Shown here piece after piece: positions 22,950 through 36,900 of a stretch of 64,000 bases of DNA. The stretch comes from Eremophila alpestris peregrina. Taxonomy: Eukaryota; Chordata; Aves; Passeriformes; Alaudidae. Each line of letters starts with the position of its first letter. Position 1 is the first letter of the stretch. The notes below the pieces were generated by a model. That model saw only the letters and a program-made list of their open reading frames with translations. It ran no database searches and was not told the DNA's origin. Made by a program: the position numbers and the translations under genes. The stretch is from positions 845,652-909,651 of the forward strand of contig WMCF01000021.1 in assembly GCA_009792885.1 (NCBI GenBank), read 5' to 3'.

Positions 22950-24000
22950 GTATTGAAGAAGCACAAAGCACCCACTTGTACTTCCTTAATAGGGCTTTTA
23001 TTAAAGGCTCTAGAAGAGATTCCAAGGAGGGAGAGATCAAAACAGTGGGCTCATCAGCCATGCTGTATTAGCAGCTTCTCAGGGAGCACAGAACAGCAGG
23101 CAAAGCCCCACCAGCCCACAGGTGCAGGCACATCAGCCTGTAGAGCTCTGATCCCACAGAAACACCCAGCACATGGAATACCCCCTCTTAGCTTGGTTCC
23201 TCACTCTGGAGCTGCTTTAACCCCCTTCTGCTGGGCTCAGCCAGAGCTGGGCACACTCTCCTCCTCAGGTCTGCTGTCACCTTGTTCTTGCCCTCCTCCC
23301 AAAGCCTGTGGAGGCCTCTTGCCGTGTTTTCCTGCAGAGCTGCTCAGACCTCCCACCTACGAGGCTGTTGGAGGGATGGCAAATGCCACAAAGTCATCAG
23401 AGACACCCAGTGCTGCTCCTGCCCCCTGCCCCCTCAGCTCCATGGGGCTGTGCCCAAGGACAGAAACACTCTGCAGGGCACCCTGGCAGTCCTGACAAGA
23501 GCAGGGAGGGTTTGGTGGCCAAGCAGGGAGGTTTTGGAGCAGGTCAGACGTGCAGCAACATAACCAGGTACCCAGAAATGAAATACTCTGGAGAGAAGCT
23601 GAAGCATCTGTGCTACCACTCTTGGCTAACAGAGCCCAGATAGGTGCTGCCTGCCATCTGCTCAGCATCCCAGCTGCAAGCCCTCTCCTGGAGCTGGAGA
23701 CCACAGCATTCCAGCAGCCAGAGCATCCCAACATCTGCAGCCCAGCAGCCACAGCTCTCTCTTCCACGCACACATTGCCCTGCTCTAGAGAGGGCTTTCC
23801 ACACGGCTGAGCTGCTCCCTGGCCCTCAGCAAGCTTTTTAGGCTTTTTTCTGAACTTAGGCAGTGGGAGGTTCCCCAGCACGACTTGGGCCAGAGCTCAC
23901 AAGCCCTTGAGGCTGCTGAGGGGCTCCAGAGCACAGCTCACCACGTCTCACCTGCAGGCCAGGAGCAGCCAGGGAGCTTGGCACTGCTCAGCTGGCAGAA
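22950..24000. other. GC-rich block with overlapping chance ORFs
   Basis: About 1 kb rich in CAGC/CTGC and CCCAG words, with open frames on both strands (180 codons + from 22953, 174 codons - from 23881). The translations are proline, serine and cysteine rich with no domain. Open frames in antiparallel overlap are expected from composition. A decayed repeat or a non-coding transcript is possible. Confidence 0.6.
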
Positions 24001-24744
24001 ATGTAGGTGCTTATTGAGTTAATAGGAGTTGAGGGTGGTTTAGAGAATATTAGTGATTCTTTTGTGGTGGCTGGGTAATTTGCCTAATGTCACTGCCCTC
24101 TGGGTTTATCTGTGTATATTTGTAGGGGTTTATAGTCTTCAGTGAGAAAGGTACATGCTGTGATTTGTTATCTGTTTGAATTGTTGGAAGTTTGACTCAC
24201 AGATCTGTCAAAGAACCCTTATATTCATTTTAATATTCAGACTGAGCTAAAGGCTACTCTCTCTCTCTGTTAACTTTAGCCTATTTTACTCACTCCTGTA
24301 ACTTTGGCTAGCATCTTTTTAACAGTGGCTGCACAGCTCTGCTTTCCCCCCACAGTTTGCTTTTGGTGAGTTCTGTTTGCTTGAAATTGCTTTGCTTTTT
24401 TGAGATGTGGACAAAAAAAAAAAAAGAGTTTTTAATAGAATTTTAAAATGTCTCTGCTCTTTCTTGTATTTCTAAGTCATACAATAAGATTGTCTATACA
24501 GCAGCTCACAAAAGAAGAAGCTTTTTTATTGTTGTTGCTTTATTGCTATTAAGGCAAAGTAGTGGGTTGATGTGGCAAGCAGGTGGCATGACACTAAGTG
24601 TACATGACGTATATATGTAATACCATTTTCTTTAAGGAAGCTTGTATGCTATTTCTCATTGTTGAGCTAAAGGTCAGGGTGTCAGGTGACTTCTGCAGCA
24701 AGAAACAATTCTCCAAGCTGCAAAACTTCTGCTGAAGTTGGTGA

Positions 24745-25030
24745 CATTAAGAAAAATGGAGGCAAATTGGAGACAATCCAGAAGAGATCAACAAGAATGA
24801 TTAGAGGTTTTGCTAACGTGACCTATGAGGAAAAGTTAAAAGTATTGGATTTGTTTAGTCTGGAAACAAGAAGCCTGAGTAGGAACATGATAATAGTCTT
24901 CAGCTATGCTTAAAAAAAGTTGTTATAAAATGGGTGGTGATCAAATGTTCCTTGAATCTACCAAAGGCAGGGCAGAGTTAATCAGTTCAGCTTGGCAAGG
25001 GCCATGGAGATGAGATTATCGAGGGGAACA
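24745..25030 (+). mobile_element. CR1-family LINE fragment, 3' end of the reverse transcriptase ORF
   Basis: The translation reads KLETIQKRSTRMIRGF, then TYEEKLKVLDLFSLETRSL, which matches the conserved CR1 segment after the reverse transcriptase core (consensus form: LGRIQRRATRMIRGL, YEERLRELGLFSLEKRRL). It runs into stops and frame changes after about 24912, and DNA-level similarity to CR1 (GGGCAGAGTTAATCAG) carries on for about 100 bases. The copy is truncated at both ends and inactive. Confidence 0.85.
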
Positions 25031-26406
25031 CAACTCTAACCACCAGTCAAGCACAGAGCATCTTGTGGAGGAGGAGAAGTGCAGGCACCCTCATGAGCCC
25101 TGCCATGAGCTGACGTGGGTGTTCCTGACCTACTTGTGCTGCAGGAGCTGAACTTTGAGGGCTCCTGGAACCTACAGTCCTTCTGAACACCTCAGGTGTG
25201 CAGCATGGCTACTGCAGAGGGTGCTTTTTTTTCTCTGCAAACTCTGCTTTCCTGCCATGCACTGGTAATGACTATTTTATTTTTCATGCCACTTCTGTCA
25301 TCAGTTCAGACCATCAGGCTTTTCTTGTGCTGTACAGGAGGACAAACTGGCTCTCTCTGGAGCAGAGGGAGGGACCTGGGTGGCTCGGTGTCATTGTTGC
25401 CTTTGCTAATCAGCTCTGACAGGCACACTTTTTGCTGTTTTACACCGTGGCTGCCCTCTGAGCCCAGGTGAGGCTGCACTCCTTGGAACACTCGGAGGTG
25501 GAGTCACTTCAGACACAGCTCTGGGCTTTCTTTGGCGACAGAGGCATTAAGTTTTTGGCATCAATTGTATGACTGAGCTGCCTGCAGCTGGAAGAGGGGA
25601 CCCTTCACTCCTTTCACTAACAGCACAACCCTTTCCAGAGTTTCAGAGCAGACTCCAGGTTTCTGAGAGGAGCTCCCTCAGTCACACTCGCAGTGCACAC
25701 ATTGTGCAGATAACAGCCAGCACCATTTAACCCTATAATATGTAGTACACCATCTCCTGCAGTACAGCTGGAGTCCTAGTTACTCCTCAGGGAAGCCTAT
25801 TATAGCAGCACAATCCCATGTATCAGTAATAAAGTGTTTCAGAGACTCACAGGAATGTTAATAAGTTTGAGATAAATACAGCATGTTAACGTTTGGGCCC
25901 TGTTACTAAATTTTACTTTAATTTAGTCCTCACTGCTCTATTTTCATCCACTGCTCACAGTTTCATCGGGCTTTTCCAAGAACAGACATGGAGAGCAGTA
26001 TTTAAGTGCCAAAACAGATACTTAAGGCTGCCCAGGATGTCCTGAGGCCTCCAGAATATCTGCAGGGAGTGGATAAATGTGAAAAAGGACACATGGGAGG
26101 TCCCTGCCCTGTCAGGGAGCAGCTGAAGCCCAGGTGAGTCTCTGTCACCCCTAGTGCAGCTCAGCCAGGGGCAGAGCACATGATACCCCTGTACACAGGG
26201 TTCCACTAACACTGGGAATTTTGGCCTTGCTCCTTAGTGGACGATGTATTTCAGTTGTTACTCTTGACTGTAGGCTTGTTCTGTAAGGAAATACCTCCAT
26301 CTGCTTCTCATACAATTTTTAGAACATTTAGGGTGTTCTGTTTTTAACAAGCTTTGGCCAGAGAACTTAAGAATAGTTTGTGGTGTGTCTAAAAATTAAG
26401 ACTGTC

Positions 26407-26456
26407 TTTTTTTTTTTTTTTTTTCTCCTTATTTTCTCTCTCTCTTTCTTTTTTTA
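26407..26456. repeat. T run and CT-rich polypyrimidine tract
   Basis: 18 T followed by a run of C and T to about 26456. It resembles a long splice-acceptor tract but no convincing exon follows, so it is listed as low-complexity DNA. Confidence 0.85.
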
Positions 26457-28989
26457 AAATGTCTATAGGATTTGGGAGTTTTCATGTGTCCTTAAATATT
26501 CCATCTGTCTCCTTTGTTCCCTTCCCCTTCAGTGAAGTGCCTGCAGAGATGCCCTCAGCAGAGTCCCCCTTGCCAGTGAGGAGAGTTAAACTCAAGCGTG
26601 TCTTCAGCAGCAGGAGTTACACACACTCACCTTTTCATCACAAATCAGGCCAGCAGCCAAAACACCATTTATGTGCCCTGTGAGGAAGGGAAAGGCCAGG
26701 ACTGGGGAAGAGAAAGATTTGCTTAAAGTGAGTGCAGGCCATAAAGGAGCCTGTGGGTCTGTGCAGGCTCTGGCAGGGCAGGAACTGGGTTAATTGCCAG
26801 AAACCATTGCTTGTGCCATGGCTAACAGTGGGCCAGTTAACAGAGGGGGAAAGAAACAACTGAAATAATGATTTTTCCTTTTTTTTTTATTTTAGCTGAA
26901 GAATTAAAATTACAGCTAAAGGCCAAAACTCATTATTCGAGTTACTAAATGTCATTCCAAGATTGGTTATTGCTCAATGACTGATGCCTCTGCATACCAT
27001 GTTTGATTCTATGCACAGTAACTGTGGGTCCTGAGCTGTGCCTACAACCAACATGAGAAATGATGGCCTTGCCAGACTGAAGCTCCTTTGAGAGGACAGC
27101 TTGGAAGGGCAAAGATGAGAAATGCATTTACTTTGATGCATTTCAATGAAAAATGAAATGAGGTGCTGCCTTCTTGCAGGGTATTGTTCCTAAGCTTCTG
27201 CCAAGGCTCTCTGTGGTGTAAATGGGTCTTGTCCTAGAGCCTGAGCCCTACAGCAGTTGCAGATCTGCTTCTTCTGGGGTCCTTCCTATTTTGCTCACCA
27301 CCTTACCCACCTCTGTGTGTCCTAACCTGTACCTTTATACTGATCCATATTACTGTGATAACTTTTCTGAAAATACAAACAGTTAATTTTTTTCCTAAAG
27401 AGATACAGTGTTCTAGCACTAAAAATAACACAAACTAATAGGGGTTACAGGAAATTAAATTTATTTAGTTTTGTTCTCTTGGGTGTATTGTATACCATGA
27501 CCCTCCTGCCACTAGCAAACCTACTGTTAAATCCATCAAAATTGATCTATGTTTAGCTATTCATTTTATGTATATTAATTTGAACAGAACATTTATTTGG
27601 CTTAAATTTTATTTTCAGTGGTGGAATGTATGTTCCAAATGCAAGCACAGGCTATTTGCTAGGATTTAGTTAGGAGGAATGTGGAATGTTAGTTTACAAA
27701 GATAATAACTGAGCTATTAAAGCCAACAACCCCTTTTAAAGCAAACATACCATAAAAATATAGGAACAGTTTATAGTGTAAATAAAATTGAGGATATGGA
27801 TTATTTAAAGATAAAAATTTTAGGGGTAGCTATGCAAAAGTTGAATAAAATGTATTTAATTGCACCACTCTTTTTTTTAAAGTGAACTTCAAAAATGCAA
27901 ATAAAGGATGATAGTTTATGGGCAGGGGGAGACAGCTACACAGACAGTGATGTTAGAAATCCATTTTACTTATGGAGATGTATAATAGTGATTTGACTTT
28001 TATTTTCTAATCTGAATCAGATTTCAGGGGAAAAAATTATGCCTAAACTCCTAAGTGGCAGAATTTATCTTGCTTGTGAATCCATACAGTGGAAAGAGAA
28101 GCAAGACATTTGCTTCTAGATCATTCTCCTTGTCTGAATGACAGATACAATAATTCCCTCTATTAGCCAGATCCATTGTCTTTATTTTGCACAGAAGTAC
28201 TGTATTGCTGAGGTAGACTTCCACTGCTATGCATATTTTAAGGGTTATTTGGCAACACAAGTAAAGCTAAAAGTAGCCTCTTAATCTAATTAATTGACAT
28301 TTCTGAATCTTGCTTTCACAACAACACATGGTTTCATGTTCTGGGTTTTAGCACTTGTCAAGCTTTTTTGGAGAATGTTTTGGTCAGAATGACAAGATAA
28401 TTTGTGACTGAGGCTCCAAGCTAGAGGAGTGTTTAAGGCTATAATGATTTATTATCATCACAGAATAACAAAATTTACAAAGCGTTTCATCAGAATTTTT
28501 GAAATAAGTTTGCCACCGTGGTAGAAGCATGCAGGGAGGGGGGGTCTTCCTACTCAAATGCCAGTGTGACTTATTTGTAATAATCACAATGCTAAATTTA
28601 TTTTAGAGCTTTTCTTGACAGACTCGCAGCACGGTTAGAAAGGCAAGAGGTGAGAGAATTGTAACAACCAAGAAGGTAAAACTCTGCCTTTTTTTAAACA
28701 AACACTCTGAGACCAAAATAAAAATATGTGCTTCATGCAATAAATAATATATACGTGGCCATATTAAACTATCAGTGCCAACATCCTGGCGGGAGAGACT
28801 AGAAATAGTCCCACCATAAAAAGTTTAAAACAGTGAATGTCTGTGCTTTTGGTGTTCAGAAATGCACACAAAACTATTTTCTTGAAGGATAAAATAGGTG
28901 ATGTTACTGAGTGACGGTGCATTAGTGGGGCTGGCATTTGTGGACTTTCAGGCAACTGCTATAAAAAGAAATAATGTAACCACACTAAT

Positions 28990-29230
28990 TTTGACTGCAG
29001 CTTGATTCTCTTCTAAGTGAGCTAAGGATGCCAGACTCTGAGACAAAATGTCTGACTGAACGTGCAGCATTTCCACTTATTCTCTGTGTTTCTATAACTT
29101 ATTATGTAATTAAATACCTTGAAACCCTCGGCATTGGTTCGTTTAGACAAAGTTGTGACAGTTATTTGACTTCAGAGGCCGGGAATAGAAGCCACTTCTC
29201 CAATGCCCTAAAGTGATTTTGAGGCTGTTT
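28990..29230. promoter_or_regulatory. candidate conserved non-coding element
   Basis: A non-repetitive block holding homeodomain-type words (TTATGTAATTAAATACC), TTGTGACAG and several retained CpG (GAACGTGC, CCTCGGC, GTTCGT, GGCCGGG). No coding or transposon signal explains it. Conservation is not tested, so this is a composition-based guess. Confidence 0.3.
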
Positions 29231-32200
29231 TGTTTGACTATCAAACACATACCTTTCCAGAGCAAGCTTTTTTAAGGATGCAGTCATAGCTCGCTGAGGG
29301 ATGAGGTGAGGAGTTAACGTGTTTGGCAGCAGAGTGTGTGTAACATTGTTTAGTAATAACAAAGACAACATCACCCAGCGTCAGCGGGCCCTGTGTCTCA
29401 AAGGATCACGAGGTTGTTTCTCCTAGAAATTAGCTTTAATTATTGTATGTATTTATAAGGCACAGGCACTGCAGTATCCATGTGCCCTTTCCAACAACCA
29501 GGACGTGGTGAGCTAATGGAAGGCGACTTCCAAGCTGGCACAGGGAGTGACCCCTTGGGTTCCAGGCAGTTTTTTCTTTTTTTCTCTTTTTTCTTCTTTT
29601 CCCTTTTCACAGAACTGCTCAGGCACTCACATTTAGTGAGTTGGAATGTAAAAAGATGTGTCTCGCATCTCCTCCAAGAGCTTGCCAGATTCAGGCTCTG
29701 ATGGATTTCTGGCAAGAGCCAGTTCCGGAGCTGAGGACCCACCACAGAGAATATCTATTTATTTAAGCTATTTATAGCATTTCTAAAGAACTCCTCACTG
29801 TATTATCTCAGCGTGTCACAGAAATTAAAGGTACACCATGAATTAAAGGTGTACCAGCAGCCTCCAGCACTGCCTGCCAGAAGGTGCTGCAGGGCTGCAG
29901 GGGCAGTCACAGCCAGGGCAGGACATGGTGCTCGTGCCTGGGGACAGGCAGGGGTGTGTAGCCATGCTGTGCTGGATGCCATGTGGGGCTGCTGCAGGAA
30001 CAAGCTCAGAAGGCAGATGGGTCTGTTCTCCACCAGCCAGAGCTTCTGCAGGGTTCAACAGTCAGCTCAAAATGGAGTTTATTGTCATAGCGGGGCCTAT
30101 TAATTAAACATATGGTAATCACTGAATTAAATCTGGATAGATGATGAATGGATGCAGTCTTCTAGCAGATGAGTAAGGATGAGAGACCTAAGGTGACAAT
30201 GCTGCAGGCAGCACAAGGAGAATTATTGTAGGCAGTGCCACACCAAGCTGCCCCATAAATTTTGCTGTGTGCTTCCTGCTGTTTCTGAGTTTCTTGTGTG
30301 TGTAGGGAGACCTTGGGCCCACCTGATCCTGAGTTCAATCCCAAACAGAAGAAGCTGTGCCTGCATGCAGGCTACACCAGGAGCAAATAGGTGGTTGGAA
30401 GTTCTGCACCTTGCAGTCTGTAGGTGTTGCAGTCACGCTGTGTGCATCTTGAGGGACACTCCAGATCTGTGGTTCCTATAGATCTGACAGATACACTGCT
30501 GAACATGGGATTTGCAGCACTTCTCCAGTGGGAAACCTCACACAGCCACGGCAACAGAAGGTGAAGTTATTTAGCCGTGGTTACAAAGCCCTCTCCTTTT
30601 ATCTGCTGCCATTAAAGTCAGCATTCTGATTAAGATGTGAAAGCAGTTGATTAGTCTGAGGATCAGCAAGCTTGTTTAGCTTCTGTTCATTGTCACAGGA
30701 AGGCAATCACACCTCTTCCCTTCCCCTCTGCACCCCAAAGCAGTTCATGCCATGACCAGCAGCAAAGGGGGGTTCTCTGTACCTGAGCACTAATGCAATT
30801 GCCAGAGTTGCCAATGAACTACCTTCCCAATGATTTTTCCCAGAAAGGAAGTTCGGAGACTAGGTCATAATTGGTAGACTCATTAGTATTAAATTATGTG
30901 GGTTTTATTAGGGGCCAGACATTCTCTTGTTTAAATGTAGCTGGCATTTTAATGCCTCTCTGAGGGAATGGAATATGTACTGCAGAGGCAATGCATGCTG
31001 ACTTTTATTGGTACTGATCAAACTCTCAGGTGGCTGGGGCACCTGCTTGTGCCCATGTTTAAGGCTTGTGCAGTGGGTTGGTTCTGGCAGTTTAGAAGCA
31101 GAATGGGAGAAGTGAGACAACACCCCATTTTTACCCCCTCTCCTTTCTTGCTTTTGACTGAGAGCCTCTTTTAGGAAGCAGGGTGAGTGTGTGTGGCTTT
31201 CCAGGTAAGGAGAACAATAGCTAAAAATAACCACTATTTATAGGGAATGTAGTATGATGTTAGAAAAGTCATGTGGCATTTTAGCTGGGTCATGTTACTC
31301 AGGATACAGCTGCTTCATATCACCATGAAACTGCACTGCAGCATGGTAGAGCTGTGGCTGGCTGGAAGAACTGCATGAAGCATCAATAGAAACAAAGACA
31401 TATGCATTTAGTGGAACTTGGGGTCACCAAAAGATCTCAATTATTATATGTTTTATTATATGTTTTAGCATAAACTTACTACATGAAAAAAAACTCCTGC
31501 ACCCCACATCCTTTGCAAACTGTGTTCTTAATGCATATGAATTATGCCTAAATTATCCAGAGACACCTGTTGTTTTTATTAAAATAAACTGGTTATGAAT
31601 CAATAAAACCTTTGCCAATGACTGATCTGTTCCTTTCCAAGGTTTTATTGATACTTTTTGTCAGAGTTTCTGTATATCCATTTGGCTTACCATAGGGTAT
31701 TTTATGATCAATTGAAATTCAGCTTTTTTTTAGCAACTTATTTATCTGTTCAAAATCTTGGAGCATTTGACAGTGCATATTTAAGTTCAAGAAATAAAAA
31801 AGAAAGGTGGAAATAAACAGACTGCTCCATAGGGGGTTCCCAGGAACTGAGAGATATGTTGTGCACCTTAGACTGATCCAATCACACTTGGATTAGCTGG
31901 AGAATTGCTGTGTGGTTAACTAACTTGCTGGGTGATATGGGGAAGCAGTCTCTCAGAGTGTAATTAAATGATAAGTTCACATTCCAGGGACAATGGTAAG
32001 TTACTGAGACTGTCATATACAATGCCAAAAATAGGCTGTCTCATGATGAATACCCTTATTAACAGCTACACTGCTCTGTGCTCATAGTATATGGCTGGGG
32101 ACTTGGTCCTGTTTGTTAAAGATCTCCCAATAGATTTTAAACAAGATTCATATGAAAGATGACTACATCTGAAAAGCAAATACTACATACTTTTAGCCCA

Positions 32201-33869
32201 TGCTGGTGTGGCTTTTAATCATGTGTTAATAGTAAAATCTAATGTGGATTCACACCTTTATAGAATGTCACCAAAATTATTTATCAACATAATACAACAA
32301 TAAGAACTTTGTTAGTACCAGGAGAAGGTACCTGACAATAATTTGTGTTTGTTAAAAAACATCTTTCAAGGAATGTCTTGGCGGCTTTGGAAGATGACAA
32401 CTCCACCATTTTGAAGTTCTGTTTAGGAAGAGTCAGCAGGGATTGTTCATTTTTTAGGTTTGTAATACACCAGTTTACTGTTTCCTTCTCCTCTGGCAAT
32501 ACAAACCCCTAGTTCAGCAGTCTCTCAGTCACTGTGAGATGAAATGAGTGTTGCAGCAGGCCCAGGAGATGCTCAGTGAGTCAGGGACAGGGAAATGAGT
32601 GTTCCCCCAGGCTCAAGAGGAGTGAGGTGGCCTCATGGACAGTACAGGCTGCTTGTGTTTAAGGCACAAAGCTCTGACTTCCTCTACAGTCAGCCCCAAA
32701 CCCCTCTGCATTGTGCTCATGGGAAAGTGTTCCAGGCAATAATCTAACTGCACTGCACTGCACCAGCTTCCAGTTTCAGGTAGATTGACATTGACTGTAT
32801 TACAGCCTTGTTTGTTTAAATAACAGAACCCTGTCTGCTCAAATAAATCAGTATCAGTCTCTGAGTGTTCAAAATGGTGCTAATTTTGAAATTAATGTTG
32901 CATCAGGGTTTCACATGAAGTTTAAAGGAACAGCTGAAAAGCTTGATTTGGGTGCTTCTGTGGTGTTTTACTACTGAAAGAATAACTTCTGTACCCTTTC
33001 CTTTCCAAGCCCTTTTCCTGTATGGTGCAGTGGGCATTTGGGCCTCCATGGGGAGGCCTGAGGGCTGCCAGGGAATGGATGCCCAGAAGGCTTCACACCT
33101 GCCTGCTTTTATCCTTGTTTTCTTTGTCCCCACACCCTGCTATACAAGATCTGTTGTATGTTGTTCTTTAGGTAGGATTCTTTTCCTGCCACACAGCTTC
33201 AGACAGGGGCTGCAGGTGGTGGATGAACAGTGAGGGGCTGAGGTGGGCACACCAGGGACCAGGCTCTGTGCCAAGGCCTGGCAGTGCCTGGAATCTCATG
33301 GGTCTCGTGGCTGGTTTGAGGCAGGGCTGATCTCTCTGTGCTGCCTCAGAGCTGGGAGTCCTGTTGGAATGTGAGGGGTCTCAAGGAGTCCTTGCTGAGG
33401 CATGAGGGTCTCCTTGAAGGTAGATGTGTCCACCAACATCAGCATTCTGCTTTTCTTTAGGCACGTGCATCCCACTCCTCGAGGCCAGGGTACCAAGGAG
33501 AGCTTTAAATTAGCTTTCCTTTTAATGAAAATGAAGGCATGCGTCCACTGCAGCAGGGTGTGCTTCTCCTGTGTGGTGTGGAGCTGCTGGAGCATCCTCA
33601 GCTTGTCTGCTGCTATTGAACACCCAGAAGGGAGCTGGTGAAGCTGAGGCTGAGCAGCTGTCACTGCTGCAGGTTCCCTTCCTTCCTAGTAAGTGGAATT
33701 TCATTGTGCCCTAGACATGAAAAGGCTTCCAGTGAGTCCCTTGCACTCTGCAGGTTATGGCATCCCTGTCAGGCTCCTGAGGGCTTTAGGAGGTGCTGGG
33801 GGTGGCACTGGTGACTGATGGGGCCACTCTGTCCTGAGGGCCACTTATCTTCCATTAATGGAGCATGGT

Positions 33870-33956
33870 AAGAGTTGTGTGGGGGGAAAAAAGCTCATTT
33901 ATACAGCTTTCTTAAGAGTGGTGTGGGGGGAAAAAAGCTCATTTATACAGCTTCCT
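33870..33956. repeat. 44-bp tandem duplication
   Basis: Two adjacent copies with a 44-base period: 33870-33913 and 33914-33956. Each contains GTGTGGGGGGAAAAAAGCTC and ATTTATACAGCTT. They differ at only one or two positions, so the duplication is recent or has been homogenised. Confidence 0.97.
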
Positions 33957-36900
33957 GCCCCATGGCTGGGTCCCAGACCCAGTGTTTGTGCTGCTGGTGA
34001 GAAGGGGTGCAGGGTACCAGAGCTTCCAGTCATGGAGCAGAGCAGAGCAGATCAGCTGGGGCTCAGTTAAAAGGCTGAGATAATATGTGGAACAAGCCAT
34101 AGGAATGCTAATAGTTTTGTCTGCATGGTTTATTAAAATTTGCATCATTTTCCATCTTATCTGAAGAACAGTTCTCCCAGCTGCACAAATGAGGTGGCAT
34201 TCCCTCAGTGCTGACTCACTGGAGGAGTAGTGCAGACCCTGCAGAATCAGGAACATCTTTAGCAGCACTGTAAGGCTTGGGCTCTGTACATGCTGTCCAT
34301 GGAGCCTTCCTGGAGCAATTTCCGGAATGGCAGTGAGCAAAAGTCTCATATTTACTTCAGAGCTTTGCTTATATTCTAATTCCACCTGTTTGTGAGATTT
34401 TGTCCTTACAAAGTGCCTCTTCTGGGGATTATGGCATTTACATGCCAATGGCTCATGTTGGTCATAAAGTGGATAATTATATTTACTTTCTTGTTGAGTG
34501 TGGGTCAAGCTGATGAGGTTCCTGGTTTACAAACCCCATAGTTAGGAGGATTTCTGATTGTAAGGCCTTTCTCTGTGCTTATCCTCTTAATAGATGAATT
34601 GCATTGAGTTTGCATTACTGTATCAGAAGTTAAATCATTGGTATTTCTAACTAACAAATAGCTGTAAAATAATAGGTAGGGAAACATGTAAGTTTAATAG
34701 CTGAAAATCTCAAAACTTAGCAGACGTGGGCACCCTAATTTTCACTGAAATTTTACTGAAATGTAGCTGGGTTGCTCTGTGTGGAATGAACCTGATTTCT
34801 CACTTCTCTAAAATATATGAAAAGATGGTGAAAGATTGTGCAAAAAATGCTTTCTGTGTGATTACTGACACAGAATTTAAATCCAAGGTGTTAGTGTTTT
34901 CTCTTTCTTTCATGTTGCATTTCGAGGTCATGTGTGTCTCAACTGATAGATGAAATATTCCAGTCCTACCTTTTGGAAGAACTTGCTGCAGTGCTGGGGC
35001 TGAGGAATTGCCATACTTGGGGAAGATGAAGAGCTGTTGGTTTGAAAACCATACACAAAAGTAGTTTTTGCTTTTCTACAGGGTTTCTATTTTGAGCATG
35101 CTCAGTGGCAATAAATTTGTGTTGCCATCTTTTACATGGATGTAGGTTTTGCAAGCCAGCAGGAAGTTATTAATCCATCTTTCACTATTAAAATGACAGT
35201 GATGTTTAGGTCTAGAGCTCAAGTAGAATGTGCATCACAATTGGATGCTGCTGGATAACAGTCCCAGAAGCTTTGTTATGATATGTGATGGATCTATAAG
35301 ACAATTGTTTCAGGGCACTTTTTTGTATATTGTTAATATGATGCATGATGACATGACCAATTATAGTAAGCTAATGTTCAAACAGCATGTCACAACCTGT
35401 GTATCAATGTATTGGATCTCTTCTCTCAACAAACAAATGGAACTGAGCAATATGAGATGAAGAGTCATTGACCTCGTAAAAGGTCAAAATCCTTCTGTAT
35501 TGACCTCTCTACTGCAATATAATTATCAGGGCATTATTTCAATCTGTGAGGAAGAGAATTAGCTTCTGTCTTGAAATGTGTGATTTGATTTGTCAGAAAA
35601 AAGCTTGTCGTGAATTTCCAGAGGTGGAAAAATTGTGCCACAACTTTTGCCATGGGTTCAGAAGTGTTTCCAAATTCCAGCATGCAGCCAGCTGTGCTCT
35701 CAAAATGGGTGTTTGGGCTCAGGGAAGGAGAAGGCACAGCTTCTCCTCTCTGCTCCTCTGTGCTCAGGCTAGGCTGGGAAAAGTGGTAACAGAAATTTTC
35801 TCTTGGGTTGTGGATGTGGAAACATCCCTTGTTTCTCAAGTGAAGGGGAAAGTTGAGTATGAGCAGTTCCCTCCTGTCATCTGGAATGTGTCAGAGGGGC
35901 ACCAGCCCCTGAACATATTTTGGCATCTCTCAACATTGAACTGTCTGTTTTGAGGCCTGTCGGATCTTAATTGGCAGATGTGGTGAGCAGTGATTTCTCT
36001 TTGTGCAAAGGCTCTCCTTGCCACTCTCACCTGGACTTGGAAAAGGATCTTGTTTGTTTGACTGCTGCGTGTGTGGTGTAGAGGAAGGAAATTGTAGTCT
36101 GCTCCCAAAGAAAATGCTCATATATGGCATCAAAACACTTTGGAGTACTTCACATCTGTTCCTGCAAGAGTCAAATGCAGTGTGCAGGGCCAGCACTTCA
36201 GCAGGATGTGACTGCAATAAAATGATCTTTCCACTTCAGAATACTTTTGGGTCAGTGTGGTCATTCTGGATACTTTTATATGGAGGATTTGTGAACCTAT
36301 AGTTCTGTTGTGTGAGCAGAAACTGTTATGAGGTAACATAAGTTGAGAGGTAACCTTTCAGCAGAATGGTTTGAGTTAAAATAAAAGAATTGAAAAAGAG
36401 TACAATGACCAAAAAAATCTATAAAAATGCAATTGCGCTAATATAATTTTATCACTTATTTAAAAATTTAGTCGACCCAAAAGACTACCAAGTGTGAAAT
36501 TAAGGAACAGCTCCTCTACTTTTATGGAAATCACTCTTCTTCACTTGTCTAATAGCCTGATTTTGTCAGATCATTTATTTCCATGGTTTTAAAATGAGCT
36601 TGACAGACAGAATTTTATAACACCACTTTACTGCAAATAAGAACATCATTTTCGCTTATTAAAACTGAAGCTTAGAGAAAGCATTAAAATTAACAGTTCA
36701 CTCTGCTTTAACCTTTTGAATACTACTATGACTTTACACTCCAGACTATGTGTAAGGAAGGACTTGGTGGCTGCTGGGAACGTGGCAGGAGCAGAGCTCC
36801 TAAAGGACAGGCAGGCGAGGAGCAGCTCTGGCCGCACCTACAGTCTGCTCACACTCGCCTTGATAACTCTGTCTATGCAAACATTTAAAACACCACTGAC

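Larger units (their letters stand above)
25040..33860. other. intergenic DNA, no gene seen
   Basis: Mixed AT-rich and moderately GC-rich sequence. Frames are short (about 110 codons or fewer) and show no domain. It includes a pyrimidine tract at 26407-26456 and a possible enhancer at 28990-29230. Nothing else was identified. Confidence 0.65.

Noticed and set aside
22953..23881. 180- and 174-codon frames on opposite strands
   Set aside because: Both arise from GC-rich composition in one block. Antiparallel overlap with no domains argues against genes.
26407..26690. Long polypyrimidine tract followed by a 74-codon frame, resembling an exon
   Set aside because: No clear AG acceptor directly leads into a conserved frame, and the peptide is unremarkable. 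Treated as low complexity.
33939..34508. 189-codon minus-strand frame
   Set aside because: No domain, no promoter or splice logic, and it crosses a recent tandem duplication. Expected by chance in 64 kb.
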